In this document: in pieces, positions 24,586-33,336 of the stretch | How the letters are laid out: each line of letters opens with the position of its first letter | Position numbering within the stretch: the first letter of the stretch is position 1 | NCBI GenBank assembly: GCA_046330455.1 | Contig: JAXLSU010000005.1 | Location: 62,001 to 126,000 of the forward strand | DNA length: 64,000 nt | Direction: 5' to 3' | From: CAVQXR01 sp046330455 | Lineage (GTDB): Bacteria; Actinomycetota; Thermoleophilia; Gaiellales; Gaiellaceae | The notes under the pieces: model-generated | Databases searched by the model: none | Told to the model about the DNA's origin: nothing | The model's input: only the letters and a program-made list of their open reading frames with translations | Position numbers and translations under genes: made by a program

Positions 24586-26040
24586 ATGCTCGCGCGAGCG
24601 TTGACGCACACGGTGATCGGGCTCTCGGCGCGGCCGGTCGAGGCGGAGGCGCACCTGCAGCGCGGTCTGCCCGCCTTCACGATCGTCGGTCTGCCGGACA
24701 AGGCATGCCAGGAGGCGAAGGAGCGCGTACGGAGCGGGATCGCGAGCGCGGAGCTCGAGTGGCCTCTGCGACGCATCACCGTCAACCTGGCCCCGGCCGA
24801 CGTGCGAAAAGAAGGCTCGGGCTTCGACCTCCCGATCGCCCTGGCCGTGCTCGCCGCATCGCGCCAGATCTCCCCGGCACGCCTCGAGGGGCACGCTGCG
24901 GTCGGCGAGCTCGCGCTCGACGGCCGCCTCCGGCCCGTCCCGGGCGTGCTCGCGTGCGCGGAGGCCGCGAGGCGTTCCGGCGTGGCCCGGCTGATCTGTC
25001 CAGCCGAGTCGGCTCCCGAGGCGGCGCTGTCGGGAATCGAGGCGGTGGCGGTCCGTCACCTGGCCGAGGCGGGCGCCTACCTGCGAGGCGAGGCCCGGCC
25101 CGAACCGGTCGCGCCGCCGCCCCCGGCGCCCCGCCCGAGCTACCCCGACCTCGCCGACGTTCGGGGTCAGGAGCGCGCCAGGAGGGCGCTCGAGCTCGCG
25201 GCTGCGGGGCGCCACAATCTCCTGCTCGCGGGGCCGCCCGGAACCGGCAAGACCATGCTCGCGCGGCGGCTTCCCGGCCTGCTCCCGCCGCTCACGCGCG
25301 AGGAGGCGCTCGAGGTCACGCGGATCCACTCGATCGCGGGCACACTCCCCGCGGGACGACCGTTCCTCGATCACCCGCCGTTCCGGGCTCCGCACCACTC
25401 GGCCTCGACGCCGGCGATCGTCGGTGGTGGCGCGGGGCCCCGGCCTGGTGAGGCGAGTCTCGCGCACCGGGGCGTCCTTCTACTCGACGAGCTCGCCGAG
25501 TTCCAGCGTCCCGTCCTCGAGGCACTCCGTCAACCGCTCGAAGACGGAACGATCAGCATCGCGCGCGTCATGGGCAGGGCCGTCTTTCCGGCCCGGTTCC
25601 TGCTCGTCGCGACGATGAACCTCTGCCCGTGCGGGGCGCGTGGTGATCCCGCTGCAGAGTGCTCCTGCACGCCCGCGCGAGTTGCCGCGTACCGGGCGCG
25701 TCTCTCCCATGCGCTCCTCGACCGGTTCGACCTGGTCGTGGCGGTCCCACGGGCACCGGCCCGGGAGCTCGGAGCGGCGCCCGGAGAGTCGTCCGAGGTC
25801 GTTCGCCATCGGGTGGAGACAGCGCGCGCGCTGCTCGGCTCCGGGGTTCCTCCGTTCAGTGAGGGCGCGACCGAGCTGCTCCAACGGGCGGTCGACCGCT
25901 TGCCCCTTTCCGGACGCGGCCGAGCCCGCGTTGCCCGTACCGCGACGACGGTCGCAGGCCTGGCGGGAACCGCGAGGGTCGAGAGCGAGCACGTGGCCGA
26001 GGCGCTCTCCTACCGGATGCCGAGGGAGCTGGCCTCGTGA
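24586..26040 (+). CDS. ComM/YifB family AAA+ ATPase (Mg-chelatase-like)
   Basis: A 484-residue protein. An N-terminal Lon-like domain (LQRGLPAFTIVGLPDKACQEAKERV, GEGSGFDLPIAL-like KEGSGFDLPIALAVL) is followed by a Mg-chelatase AAA+ module with GPPGTGKTMLARRLPGLLPPL, FRAPHHSAS, LLLDELAEFQRPVLEALRQPLEDG and MNLCPCGARGDP. ComM promotes branch migration during natural transformation. Direct overlap with dprA (4 bases) supports a DNA-uptake or recombination role. Confidence 0.93.
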   Translation: MLARALTHTVIGLSARPVEAEAHLQRGLPAFTIVGLPDKACQEAKERVRSGIASAELEWPLRRITVNLAPADVRKEGSGFDLPIALAVLAASRQISPARLEGHAAVGELALDGRLRPVPGVLACAEAARRSGVARLICPAESAPEAALSGIEAVAVRHLAEAGAYLRGEARPEPVAPPPPAPRPSYPDLADVRGQERARRALELAAAGRHNLLLAGPPGTGKTMLARRLPGLLPPLTREEALEVTRIHSIAGTLPAGRPFLDHPPFRAPHHSASTPAIVGGGAGPRPGEASLAHRGVLLLDELAEFQRPVLEALRQPLEDGTISIARVMGRAVFPARFLLVATMNLCPCGARGDPAAECSCTPARVAAYRARLSHALLDRFDLVVAVPRAPARELGAAPGESSEVVRHRVETARALLGSGVPPFSEGATELLQRAVDRLPLSGRGRARVARTATTVAGLAGTARVESEHVAEALSYRMPRELAS

Positions 26041-26990
26041 GCACGGGGAAGGAGTCGGGGCCTGCAGGGAGCCCTTGCCTCGAGCGCGGCTCGAGCGGAT
26101 ATCCGGAGCTGCTCGCCTCGATCTACGATCCCCCCTCTCGTCTCTACCTGCGTGGGGCGGGGCGTGCACTGCTCCATGGCCCGTGCGTGGCGCTCGTCGG
26201 AGCTCGCGCCTGCTCGCCGTACGGCCGGCAAGTTGCCCGACTGCTCGGTCGCGAGCTTGCCGCAGCCGGGGTCGTGGTCGTGAGCGGCCTCGCCCGGGGA
26301 GTCGACGCTGAGGCTCATCGAGGCGCCCTCGAGGCGGGTGGATCGACCCTCGCTGTGCTCGGCTGCGGCATCGACCGCGACTACCCGGCGAGTCACGCCG
26401 ACCTCGCGCGGCGGATCGCCGAGACGGGGCTGATCGTCTCTGAGTACCCGCCCGGAGTCCCTCCGGCCCCCTGGCAGTTCCCGGCGCGGAACCGCATCAT
26501 CGCCGGCCTCTCGCGCGTCGTCGTCGTGGTCGAGGCGCGCGACCGCTCCGGCGCTCTCATCACGGCGGACTTCGCGCTCGAGGAAGGCCGCGACGTGCTC
26601 GCGGTTCCCGGGCCGATCACCTCCTCGCTCTCGAACGGCACGAACGAGCTCCTCAGGATAGGTGCGGCGCCGCTTCTCTCTGCCGAGGACGCGCTCGAGG
26701 CGCTCGGAATCGAGAAGCGGGTCCCGGGACGCACGCTGGACCCCGGGTACGTCCGGATCCTCGACGCGCTCGCCGACGGGGCGTTCGATGTCGACGGTCT
26801 CGTCGAACGAACCGGGCTCTCGGCAGGCGAGATCGGCGGCGCTCTCGTCGAGCTCGAGCTTGCCGGGCATGTCGTCAGCGACGACGGGATCGTGCGTGCG
26901 ATCGCCGGGTCTCGGGGGCCGTCGCCGGGTGCGGCTCCGACCGGGCGGGAGCACGGCGGCCTCGCCGGTGCCAGGCCGCCGCCTGGTTGA
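26037..26990 (+). CDS. dprA: DNA processing protein DprA
   Basis: A 317-residue protein with the DprA Rossmann core: VALVGARACSPYGRQVARLLGRELA, VVVSGLARGVDAEAHRGAL, GCGIDRDYPASH, PAPWQFPARNRIIAGLS and GREVLAVPG-like GRDVLAVPGPI with NGTNELLRIGA. A C-terminal winged-helix-like domain (about residues 235-300) follows. DprA loads RecA onto incoming single-stranded DNA. GTG 26037 overlaps the comM stop. Confidence 0.95.
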   Translation: MSTGKESGPAGSPCLERGSSGYPELLASIYDPPSRLYLRGAGRALLHGPCVALVGARACSPYGRQVARLLGRELAAAGVVVVSGLARGVDAEAHRGALEAGGSTLAVLGCGIDRDYPASHADLARRIAETGLIVSEYPPGVPPAPWQFPARNRIIAGLSRVVVVVEARDRSGALITADFALEEGRDVLAVPGPITSSLSNGTNELLRIGAAPLLSAEDALEALGIEKRVPGRTLDPGYVRILDALADGAFDVDGLVERTGLSAGEIGGALVELELAGHVVSDDGIVRAIAGSRGPSPGAAPTGREHGGLAGARPPPG

Positions 26991-27082
26991 CGAGGCCCAT
27001 GCGAACGAACGTGTCGCCGGGGTGCGTCAGTGACCCGCCCGCTTGTCTAGGATCGGGAGGACACCGGACGATGGGAGGTCGC

Positions 27083-27463
27083 ATGGGTTTTCTCGACAAG
27101 CTGAAGGAGGGTGCCGACCAGGCTAAGGAGCTCGCCGGTCAGGCCGTCGACCGGGCGCGAGACGAGGCGAAGGAGCTCAACCTGAAGCGTCAGATCGCCG
27201 GGGCCGAGGGCGATCTGGGCAGGGCGACGTTCGAGCTCCTCGAGCAGGGAGCCGTCTCGCACGCGGCGCTCTCCGAGCCTGCCGAGCGGGTGCGCACACT
27301 GAGGGCGGAGCTCACCGCGATCCAGGAAGCTCAGGAATCGGACGGCGAAACCGGCGAGAGCGCCGACAGCGCCGGCGAGGAGCAGGCACGAACGGACGAC
27401 GCGGCGACGCAGGCGGGGGCCGGCGACACGGCGTCCGGGCCCGGCTCCGGCACCCCGTCCTGA
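27083..27463 (+). CDS. Small acidic helical protein, unknown function
   Basis: A 126-residue highly charged protein. The first half is an amphipathic helix (FLDKLKEGADQAKELAGQAVDRARDEAKEL) with a conserved-looking GDLGRATFELLEQG segment; the tail is an acidic Glu/Asp/Ser/Gly-rich region likely to be disordered. No family recognised. ATG 27083 is preferred over ATG 27071 because GGGAGG sits 5 bases before it. A plausible -10 element (TAGGAT at 27046) lies upstream. Confidence 0.7.
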   Translation: MGFLDKLKEGADQAKELAGQAVDRARDEAKELNLKRQIAGAEGDLGRATFELLEQGAVSHAALSEPAERVRTLRAELTAIQEAQESDGETGESADSAGEEQARTDDAATQAGAGDTASGPGSGTPS

Positions 27464-27607
27464 TCCGGGCTCGCGACCGTTCGGGCTCGAAGCGACCGGA
27501 TCCCAGGAGTGGCGCCTTCCCACGTCGGTCGCGACGGAGGGTGACCGCGCCGTGTGGTGCGCGTGCTAGGGTCTGAATCGAGGCAAGAGCGAGGCGGCGA
27601 AGAGACG

Positions 27608-29446
27608 TTGGGAAAGACGGTCGAGGAGCGAGACCGCGTCGTAGTGCGGTTCGCAGGCGATTCCGGTGACGGCATGCAGGTCGCCGGAGACCGGTTCACC
27701 AGCGCAACCGCTGTCCTCGGCAACGACCTGGCGACGCTTCCGGACTTCCCCGCCGAGATCCGTGCGCCCCGCGGCACGCTCCACGGCGTCTCGGCGTTCC
27801 AGATCCAGTTCGCCTCGCGTGACATCCTGACGCCCGGCGACGTCCCGAACGTGCTCGTGGCCATGAACCCGGCCGCCCTCAGGACGAACATCGGCGTGCT
27901 CGAGAAGGGCGGCACGGTGATCGCGAACGACGACGAGTTCACCGCCCGGAACCTCGACAAGGCCGGCTACGCGTCGAACCCGCTCGAGGACACGAGCCTG
28001 GACGCCTACCACGTGTTCCGCGTCCCGATGGCGAAGCTGACTCTCAAGGCGACCGAGGGAATCGCCGGTCTCACCAAGCGCGAGGCCGAGCGCGCGAAGA
28101 ACTTCTTCGCGCTCGGGCTGGTCTCGTGGATGTACGGCCGGCCGACCGAGGTGACCGAGCAGTGGCTCGAGAAGCGCTTCGGAGCGAGGCCCGAGATCCG
28201 TGATGCGAACGTCGCCGCCTTCCGCGCCGGATGGAACTTCGGTGAGACGACCGAGGTGTTCGCGGTGCAGTACGAGGTCAAGCGAGCTCCCGTCGCGCCG
28301 GGTGTCTACCGGAACATCAGCGGCACGGCGGCGCTCGCCTGGGGCCTGCTCGCCGCGAGCGCGAAGAGCGGGTTGCCGCTCGTCTACGCGAGCTATCCGA
28401 TCACGCCCGCGTCCGAGCTCCTGCACGAGCTCTCCCGACGGAAGAACTTCGGCGTTCGCACGATCCAGGCCGAGGACGAGATCGCCGCGGCGAACATCGC
28501 GCTCGGAGCCGCCTTCGCCGGAAATCTCGGCGTCACCGGCACGAGCGGCCCGGGGCTCGACCTCAAGGCGGAGACGGTCGGCCTCGCGGTCGCCCTCGAG
28601 CTCCCGATGCTGATCGTCGACGTCCAGCGCGCCGGACCCTCCACCGGGATGCCGACGAAGACCGAGGCGGCCGACCTCATGCTTGCGATGTACGGCCGCC
28701 ACGGCGAGTCGCCGATCCCGATCCTCGCTCCGTACACGCCGGCTCGGAGCTTCGAGACCGCGCTCGAGGCGGCACGGATCGCGATCACCTACCGCACGCC
28801 GGTGATCATCCTGAGCGACACGTTCCTCGTGAACTCCTCGGAGCCGTGGCGGATCCCGGACATCGACGCGATCCCGGAGATCGACCCGGCCTTCGCGACA
28901 GAGCCGAACCACCCGGACGGCTTCATGCCCTATCTCCGGGACGAGAATCTCGCCCGTCCGTGGGCGATCCCGGGCACGCCGGGCCTCGAGCACCGGATCG
29001 GTGGGCTCGAGAAGCAGGACGGCACCGGCAACATCTCCTACGACCCCGCGAACCACGAGCTGATGACCCGCGTCAGGGCCGCGAAGATCCAGAAGATCGC
29101 GGACGGGTTGCCGCCGATCCGGGTCGACGATCCCGACGGCGACGCGGAGCTGCTCGTTCTCGGCTGGGGCTCGACGTACGGTGCGATTCGCGCTGCCGCG
29201 AAGCGTGTCCGTGCCCGCGGCAACCCGGTGGCGACTGCACATCTCGTGCATCTCAACCCGTTCCCGAACGATCTCGGAGAGATCCTCTCGCGCTACTCGA
29301 AGGTGCTCGTGCCCGAGCTGAACGCCGGGCAGCTCGTCCGGCTGATCCGGGCCGAGTATCTCGTGCCGGCCGAGGGCGTCGCGAAGCTGCAGGGGACGCC
29401 GTTTGCGATCACGGAGCTCGAGCAGGCCATCGAGGTGCGGCTCTAG
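27608..29446 (+). CDS. korA: 2-oxoacid:ferredoxin oxidoreductase, fused gamma-alpha subunit (KorA type)
   Basis: About 612 residues. The N-terminal gamma domain (VVRFAGDSGDGMQVAGDRF, FPAEIRAPRGTLHGVSAFQI) is followed from residue about 215 by the alpha (pyrimidine-binding) domain with SYPITPASELLHELSRR, IQAEDEIAAANIALGAAFAG, TGTSGPGLDLKAET and RAGPSTGMPTKTEAADL. With KorB it decarboxylates 2-oxoglutarate (or another 2-oxoacid) to the acyl-CoA, reducing ferredoxin. TTG 27608 is favoured because conserved sequence starts just after it; GTG 27554 is in frame. Upstream TAGGGT may be the -10 element. korB begins 3 bases after the stop. Confidence 0.93.
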   Translation: MGKTVEERDRVVVRFAGDSGDGMQVAGDRFTSATAVLGNDLATLPDFPAEIRAPRGTLHGVSAFQIQFASRDILTPGDVPNVLVAMNPAALRTNIGVLEKGGTVIANDDEFTARNLDKAGYASNPLEDTSLDAYHVFRVPMAKLTLKATEGIAGLTKREAERAKNFFALGLVSWMYGRPTEVTEQWLEKRFGARPEIRDANVAAFRAGWNFGETTEVFAVQYEVKRAPVAPGVYRNISGTAALAWGLLAASAKSGLPLVYASYPITPASELLHELSRRKNFGVRTIQAEDEIAAANIALGAAFAGNLGVTGTSGPGLDLKAETVGLAVALELPMLIVDVQRAGPSTGMPTKTEAADLMLAMYGRHGESPIPILAPYTPARSFETALEAARIAITYRTPVIILSDTFLVNSSEPWRIPDIDAIPEIDPAFATEPNHPDGFMPYLRDENLARPWAIPGTPGLEHRIGGLEKQDGTGNISYDPANHELMTRVRAAKIQKIADGLPPIRVDDPDGDAELLVLGWGSTYGAIRAAAKRVRARGNPVATAHLVHLNPFPNDLGEILSRYSKVLVPELNAGQLVRLIRAEYLVPAEGVAKLQGTPFAITELEQAIEVRL

Positions 29447-29449
29447 GAC

Positions 29450-30466
29450 ATGGCAGTCGCGGCGCAGTCGAAGAAGGAGTGGGAGTCCAACCAGGAGCCC
29501 CGCTGGTGCCCTGGTTGCGGCGACTACGCGATCCTGAACGCGGTCGCCGGCTTCATGCCGGAGCTCGAAATCCCGCCCGAGCGTGTCGTCTTCATCGCGG
29601 GCATCGGCTGCTCGGGCCGCTTCGCCTACTACATGAACACGTACGGGATGCACGCCATCCACGGCCGTGCGCTCCCGCTCGCGACGGGGATCGCCGTCAC
29701 GCGACCCGACCTCTCGGTGTGGGTCGTCACGGGCGACGGCGATTCGCTGTCGATCGGTGGTAACCACCTCATCCACGCCCTCCGTCGAAACGTCCCGCTC
29801 AAGATCCTGCTCTTCAACAACCAGATCTACGGGCTTACGAAGGGCCAGTACTCCCCGACCAGCGAGGTGGGGAAGGTGACGAAGTCGACGCCCTTCGGCG
29901 CGCTCGACCATCCCTTCAATCCGCTGGCACTCGCGCTGGGCGCCGAGGCGTCGTTCGCGGCGCGCACGCTGGACGTCGACCGTAACCACCTCACCGACGT
30001 GCTGCGGCAGGCGGCCGCCCATCGGGGGACCGCGTTCATCGAGATCTACCAGAACTGCCCTGTCTTCAACGATCACGCGTTCGACGCGCTGACCGACAAG
30101 GAGACGAGGGCGCACAACCAGATCAGGCTCGTGCACGGAGAGCCGATCAGGTTCGGCCCGGACGGCGAGCACGGTGTCGTACAACGGCCGGATGGGGGCC
30201 TCGAGCTCGTGGAGGTGGCAGACGTGGGCGCCGACGCGCTCCTCGTCCACGACGCCCACCGGGCGGATCCGAGCCTCGCGTTCTCGCTCGCGCACCTGAC
30301 CGAGCGTCCGACCTCACCGACGCCTCTCGGGGTCTTCCGTGCGGTCGAGCGCCCCGTTTACGGCGATGCGCTGGACGCCCAGGTCGAGGACGCGAAGGCA
30401 AAGCTCGGGCCGGGCGACCTGTCGACCCTGCTCCACTCGGGCGACACCTGGGTCGTCGGCGACTAG
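29450..30466 (+). CDS. korB: 2-oxoacid:ferredoxin oxidoreductase beta subunit (KorB type)
   Basis: A 338-residue thiamine-diphosphate-binding subunit. It has RWCPGCGDYAILNAV (iron-sulphur cysteines), GIGCSGRFAYYMNTYGMHAIHGRALPLATG, the TPP motif GDGDSLSIGGNHL with NNQIYGLTKGQYSPTS, and QNCPVFND near the end. Together with the upstream gene it forms a two-subunit KGOR-type enzyme in which ferredoxin is the electron acceptor. A C-terminal extension of about 110 residues after the core is typical of actinobacterial members. Confidence 0.94.
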   Translation: MAVAAQSKKEWESNQEPRWCPGCGDYAILNAVAGFMPELEIPPERVVFIAGIGCSGRFAYYMNTYGMHAIHGRALPLATGIAVTRPDLSVWVVTGDGDSLSIGGNHLIHALRRNVPLKILLFNNQIYGLTKGQYSPTSEVGKVTKSTPFGALDHPFNPLALALGAEASFAARTLDVDRNHLTDVLRQAAAHRGTAFIEIYQNCPVFNDHAFDALTDKETRAHNQIRLVHGEPIRFGPDGEHGVVQRPDGGLELVEVADVGADALLVHDAHRADPSLAFSLAHLTERPTSPTPLGVFRAVERPVYGDALDAQVEDAKAKLGPGDLSTLLHSGDTWVVGD

Positions 30467-30499
30467 CCCCCGCGCCCGGGCCGGACGGGCGGTCGCGCT

Positions 30500-31411
30500 T
30501 CAGGCTGGAAACGACTCCGGCGCCTCGCAGGCACGTTGCCACAGCTCGTCGTCGATGTTCCGGCCCGTGACGATCAGGACGATCGGCCCGTCGACGTCGG
30601 GAACCTGTGGGAGCGCGGCGAGCGCCGCTGCCGCAGCACCTTCGACCCTGATTCCTGCCCGCGCATAGGCCCCAACCGCGGTGGCCATCGCCCGCTCCGA
30701 GACGAGGAGCATCGAGCTCGCGACCTCGCCGAGCACCTCGACGGCGAACGGGATCGCGACGCGAATCGCGAGCCCGTCGGCGAAGGTCGCGCACTGCCGG
30801 CTCTCGACGACCTCGCCGGCTTCCCAGCACTCGACCATGACCGGTGCGTCCTTTGCCTGCACGCCGACGCGAAGCGTCGCCGGGGCGTGCTCGGCGAGCT
30901 CGAGCCCGATCCCGCCGAGCAGGGCGCCGTTGCCGAGCGGCACGACCATCGCGGCCGGGGCGGCAGGAAGCTGAGCGAGCACCTCCCGGGCGATCGACCG
31001 GTAGCCCTCGTACTGGGCCCGCTCGTTACCGTCCTCGAAGAAGGGCAACCGTGTCTCCGCCGAGAACGCGCGGGCGGCGTCCTTCGCATCGTCCATGTCC
31101 CGACCTGCGCGGCGGACCTCCGCGCCCAGGGACTCGATCAGCTCGACCTTCGCCCGGGCAGCCTCCTCGGGAACGAAGACGAGCGCCTCGAGCCCGAGAC
31201 GGTCGGCCGCCCAGGCCGTTGCGGCGCCGTGGTTGCCGGTCGACGCGGTGACGACCGCGGTCGCGCCGCCTCGCTGCCAGCCCCGGAGCGTCGGAAGCGC
31301 GCCGCGCCACTTGAACGCTCCCAGCTCGTGGACGTCCTCGCGTTTGAGGTACACGTCCGATCGCGCGGTCAGCCCGGCCGGAACCGGTTCGAGCGGCGTC
31401 GCCTGGCTCAC
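30500..31411 (-). CDS. PLP-dependent threonine/serine dehydratase-like enzyme
   Basis: A 303-residue fold-type II PLP enzyme. KREDVHELGAFKWRGA contains the Schiff-base lysine (GAFKWRGA), TASTGNHGAATAWAADRLG binds the phosphate, and VPLGNGALLGGIGLEL is the glycine loop. The SxGNHG motif points to dehydratases/ammonia-lyases acting on hydroxyl amino acids, but diaminopropionate or threo-hydroxyaspartate lyase activity is also possible. Its start overlaps the dioxygenase stop by 4 bases. Confidence 0.8.
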   Translation of the reverse strand: MSQATPLEPVPAGLTARSDVYLKREDVHELGAFKWRGALPTLRGWQRGGATAVVTASTGNHGAATAWAADRLGLEALVFVPEEAARAKVELIESLGAEVRRAGRDMDDAKDAARAFSAETRLPFFEDGNERAQYEGYRSIAREVLAQLPAAPAAMVVPLGNGALLGGIGLELAEHAPATLRVGVQAKDAPVMVECWEAGEVVESRQCATFADGLAIRVAIPFAVEVLGEVASSMLLVSERAMATAVGAYARAGIRVEGAAAAALAALPQVPDVDGPIVLIVTGRNIDDELWQRACEAPESFPA

Positions 31412-31956
31412 GAGCGCAGCGCGTCAGCGAGCCCGCTCGGGCGCTCCCACATCTCGTCCGCATACGTGACGGCCGAGCGGCAGAAGTTGCCGTGCTCGTC
31501 GAAGCTGTAGTAGCCCATGCGCCACAGCGCCGGCGAGTAGCAGTGGATCGAGACAGCGGGCACGCCGCCTGGGTGCCTCATGCAGTGGATGCGCGCCGCG
31601 TCGAAGTCGAACACGCTGCGCGCGCGACGCAGCGTCGCCTGCGACTCGATCCGTCCTTCGGCGGTGACGAGCCGGTCCTCGACGAGCTCGCCGTCGCTGA
31701 CGTACACGGCCCCGGAGGAGAGGTCGTGGTCGTGGTAGCCGGTGTCCTGGTGGGCATCCCAGCAGCACAGCCAGACGTCGAGGTGGAGGTCTCGGTAGAA
31801 CTCGGCGTAGACGCGCTGACCCGGGTCGTGGCGCACGAGGCTCTGCCACAGGTCACGGTGCTCCCCGATCGCCGTCGCGATCTCGACGAGCTCGCCCAGG
31901 GTGAGATCCCGCTCGGGCGGGATTCGCGCCTGGATCCAGGTAGCCGCCGCCGTCAT
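31408..31956 (-). CDS. Cysteine dioxygenase-like cupin
   Basis: A 182-residue cupin. WDAHQDTGYHDHDLSSGAVYV carries the paired histidines (HDHD) of a type I cysteine dioxygenase iron site, and the third ligand is probably the His in RIHCMRHPGG. YRDLHLDVWLCCW precedes it. Such enzymes oxidise cysteine or related thiols (3-mercaptopropionate) to sulphinates; the substrate is not decided by sequence. It overlaps genes on both sides, coupling it to the PLP lyase and amidohydrolase. Confidence 0.82.
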   Translation of the reverse strand: MTAAATWIQARIPPERDLTLGELVEIATAIGEHRDLWQSLVRHDPGQRVYAEFYRDLHLDVWLCCWDAHQDTGYHDHDLSSGAVYVSDGELVEDRLVTAEGRIESQATLRRARSVFDFDAARIHCMRHPGGVPAVSIHCYSPALWRMGYYSFDEHGNFCRSAVTYADEMWERPSGLADALRS

Positions 31957-32840
31957 GTGCGCAGCGTACTCCCCTCATCGGGTCTGTGTCCAAGCACCCG
32001 CGCCGGGTTGTCGCACAGCACGAGCTCGGCCAGCGTGTCGCCGAACGCGCGCACCGACGAGAGGGTACGACGGGGGTCGATGACGGGAGCGTCGCTCCCG
32101 TAGAGCAGCTGTGTGACCCCGAATGTCGAGAGGCACAGCTCGAGGGCGCGGCGGCCGTACGACGAGGCGTCGAAGTAGACGTTGTCGAGCATCGCGGCAC
32201 GCAGATCGAAGCCGCGGGCAGCGAGGCGTTCCAGCTGAAACGGCGCGCCGCCGGCCAGCATCGCGAAGACGACCGGGAGCGCCCGATGATGCGGTGCATC
32301 CCGGTGGAGCCAGGCCAGGTAGGCGGTCTGCATCTGCCCGGTGTAGTCGGCGAGCGCGGGCCACCACCCCGGGGCGCCCGCGGGCGAGGGGCGCGGGACG
32401 CCCGGGTGCACGAACAGGAAGCCCCCCTCCTCCTCGAGCGTTCCCGGCAACGACCCGAGGCCTTCGACGAGCGCGGGAGCCGAGACGCAGACCCCGGCGA
32501 ACCCGGGCATCCGCACGCCGAGGGAGAGCGGCGCGAGGCGCCCGCCCGAGCTCCGGCCGAGCTCCGAGGCGCCGGCGTGCCAGGCGTCACGAAGGTCGGG
32601 ACACGACTCGAGCTCCATGGCCGGAGACGGCGAAACGACGGCGAGGTCGATCCCGTCCCGGTCGAGCAGCTCGAGCCGCCGTTCCACGGCATGGCGGTCG
32701 AGATCGACGTCGGCGGCCGGCTCGACGGTCAGCTCGAGACGTTGTCCCCGGAGCCGCGGTGGTGCAGAACGACGCTCCAGAGCCCGGATCAGCTCGTCCG
32801 GCCAGAGGTGCTGGTGGACGTCGACCGAGGGGAGGCTCAT
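31953..32840 (-). CDS. Amidohydrolase family (ACMSD-like) metal-dependent hydrolase
   Basis: A 295-residue TIM-barrel amidohydrolase-2 protein. DVHQHLWPDEL near the N-terminus supplies the first metal histidines, HRALPVVFAMLAGGAPF lies mid-protein, YFDASSYG near residue 225, and LLYGSDAPVIDPRRTL contains the final catalytic Asp. Relatives include aminocarboxymuconate-semialdehyde and other decarboxylases or lactonases; the substrate is unknown. Its start is 6 bases after the ppa stop and its end overlaps the dioxygenase gene. Confidence 0.82.
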   Translation of the reverse strand: MSLPSVDVHQHLWPDELIRALERRSAPPRLRGQRLELTVEPAADVDLDRHAVERRLELLDRDGIDLAVVSPSPAMELESCPDLRDAWHAGASELGRSSGGRLAPLSLGVRMPGFAGVCVSAPALVEGLGSLPGTLEEEGGFLFVHPGVPRPSPAGAPGWWPALADYTGQMQTAYLAWLHRDAPHHRALPVVFAMLAGGAPFQLERLAARGFDLRAAMLDNVYFDASSYGRRALELCLSTFGVTQLLYGSDAPVIDPRRTLSSVRAFGDTLAELVLCDNPARVLGHRPDEGSTLRT

Positions 32841-32845
32841 CGGTC

Positions 32846-33331
32846 TCAGCCGGCGGCCCGCACCCGTGCCGCTTCGATGATCTCCAGCGCCTCGGCCCGG
32901 TTGCCGAAGCCGCGGGTCGCGACCTTCCGCTTCTCGAGATCCTTGTAGACCTGGAAGAAGTGCTCGATCTCGTCGCGGAACTCGGGCTGGAGGTCGTGGA
33001 TGTCGTGAACGCGAAGCCAGGCAGGATCGCGGAGCGACACGCAGATGACCTTCTCGTCGGAGCCCTTCTCGTCGGTCATGTAGAAGACTCCGATCGGCCT
33101 GACGCGGATCCGGCAGCCGGGAAAGGTGGGATCGCCGACGAGAACGAGCGCGTCGAGCGGATCGCCGTCGTCGCCGAGCGTGCCCTCGATGAAGCCGTAG
33201 TCGGCCGGGTAGCTCATCGACGTGAACAGCCGGCGGTCGAGAACGATCCCGCCGAGCCCCGGATCGTACTCGTACTTATTGCGCGATCCGGCCGGGATCT
33301 CGACGTAGACGACGACAGGAGCCGGGTCCAT
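32846..33331 (-). CDS. ppa: Inorganic pyrophosphatase
   Basis: A 161-residue family I soluble pyrophosphatase: VVYVEIPAGSRNKYEYDPG, MSYPADYGFIEGTLGDDGDPLDALVL (metal-binding aspartates DGDPLD) and VCVSLRDPAW. It hydrolyses pyrophosphate and pulls biosynthetic reactions forward. ATG 33331 gives the usual N-terminus. It sits 5 bases after the alcohol dehydrogenase stop, so a housekeeping enzyme is embedded in this catabolic-looking cluster. Confidence 0.95.
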   Translation of the reverse strand: MDPAPVVVYVEIPAGSRNKYEYDPGLGGIVLDRRLFTSMSYPADYGFIEGTLGDDGDPLDALVLVGDPTFPGCRIRVRPIGVFYMTDEKGSDEKVICVSLRDPAWLRVHDIHDLQPEFRDEIEHFFQVYKDLEKRKVATRGFGNRAEALEIIEAARVRAAG

Positions 33332-33336
33332 GTGCT

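Noticed and set aside
27566..30295. 909-residue open frame antisense to korA-korB
   Set aside because: The + strand encodes clear KorA/KorB domains; the antisense protein is Arg/Asp/Glu-rich with no fold and is the usual shadow of GC-rich codon bias.
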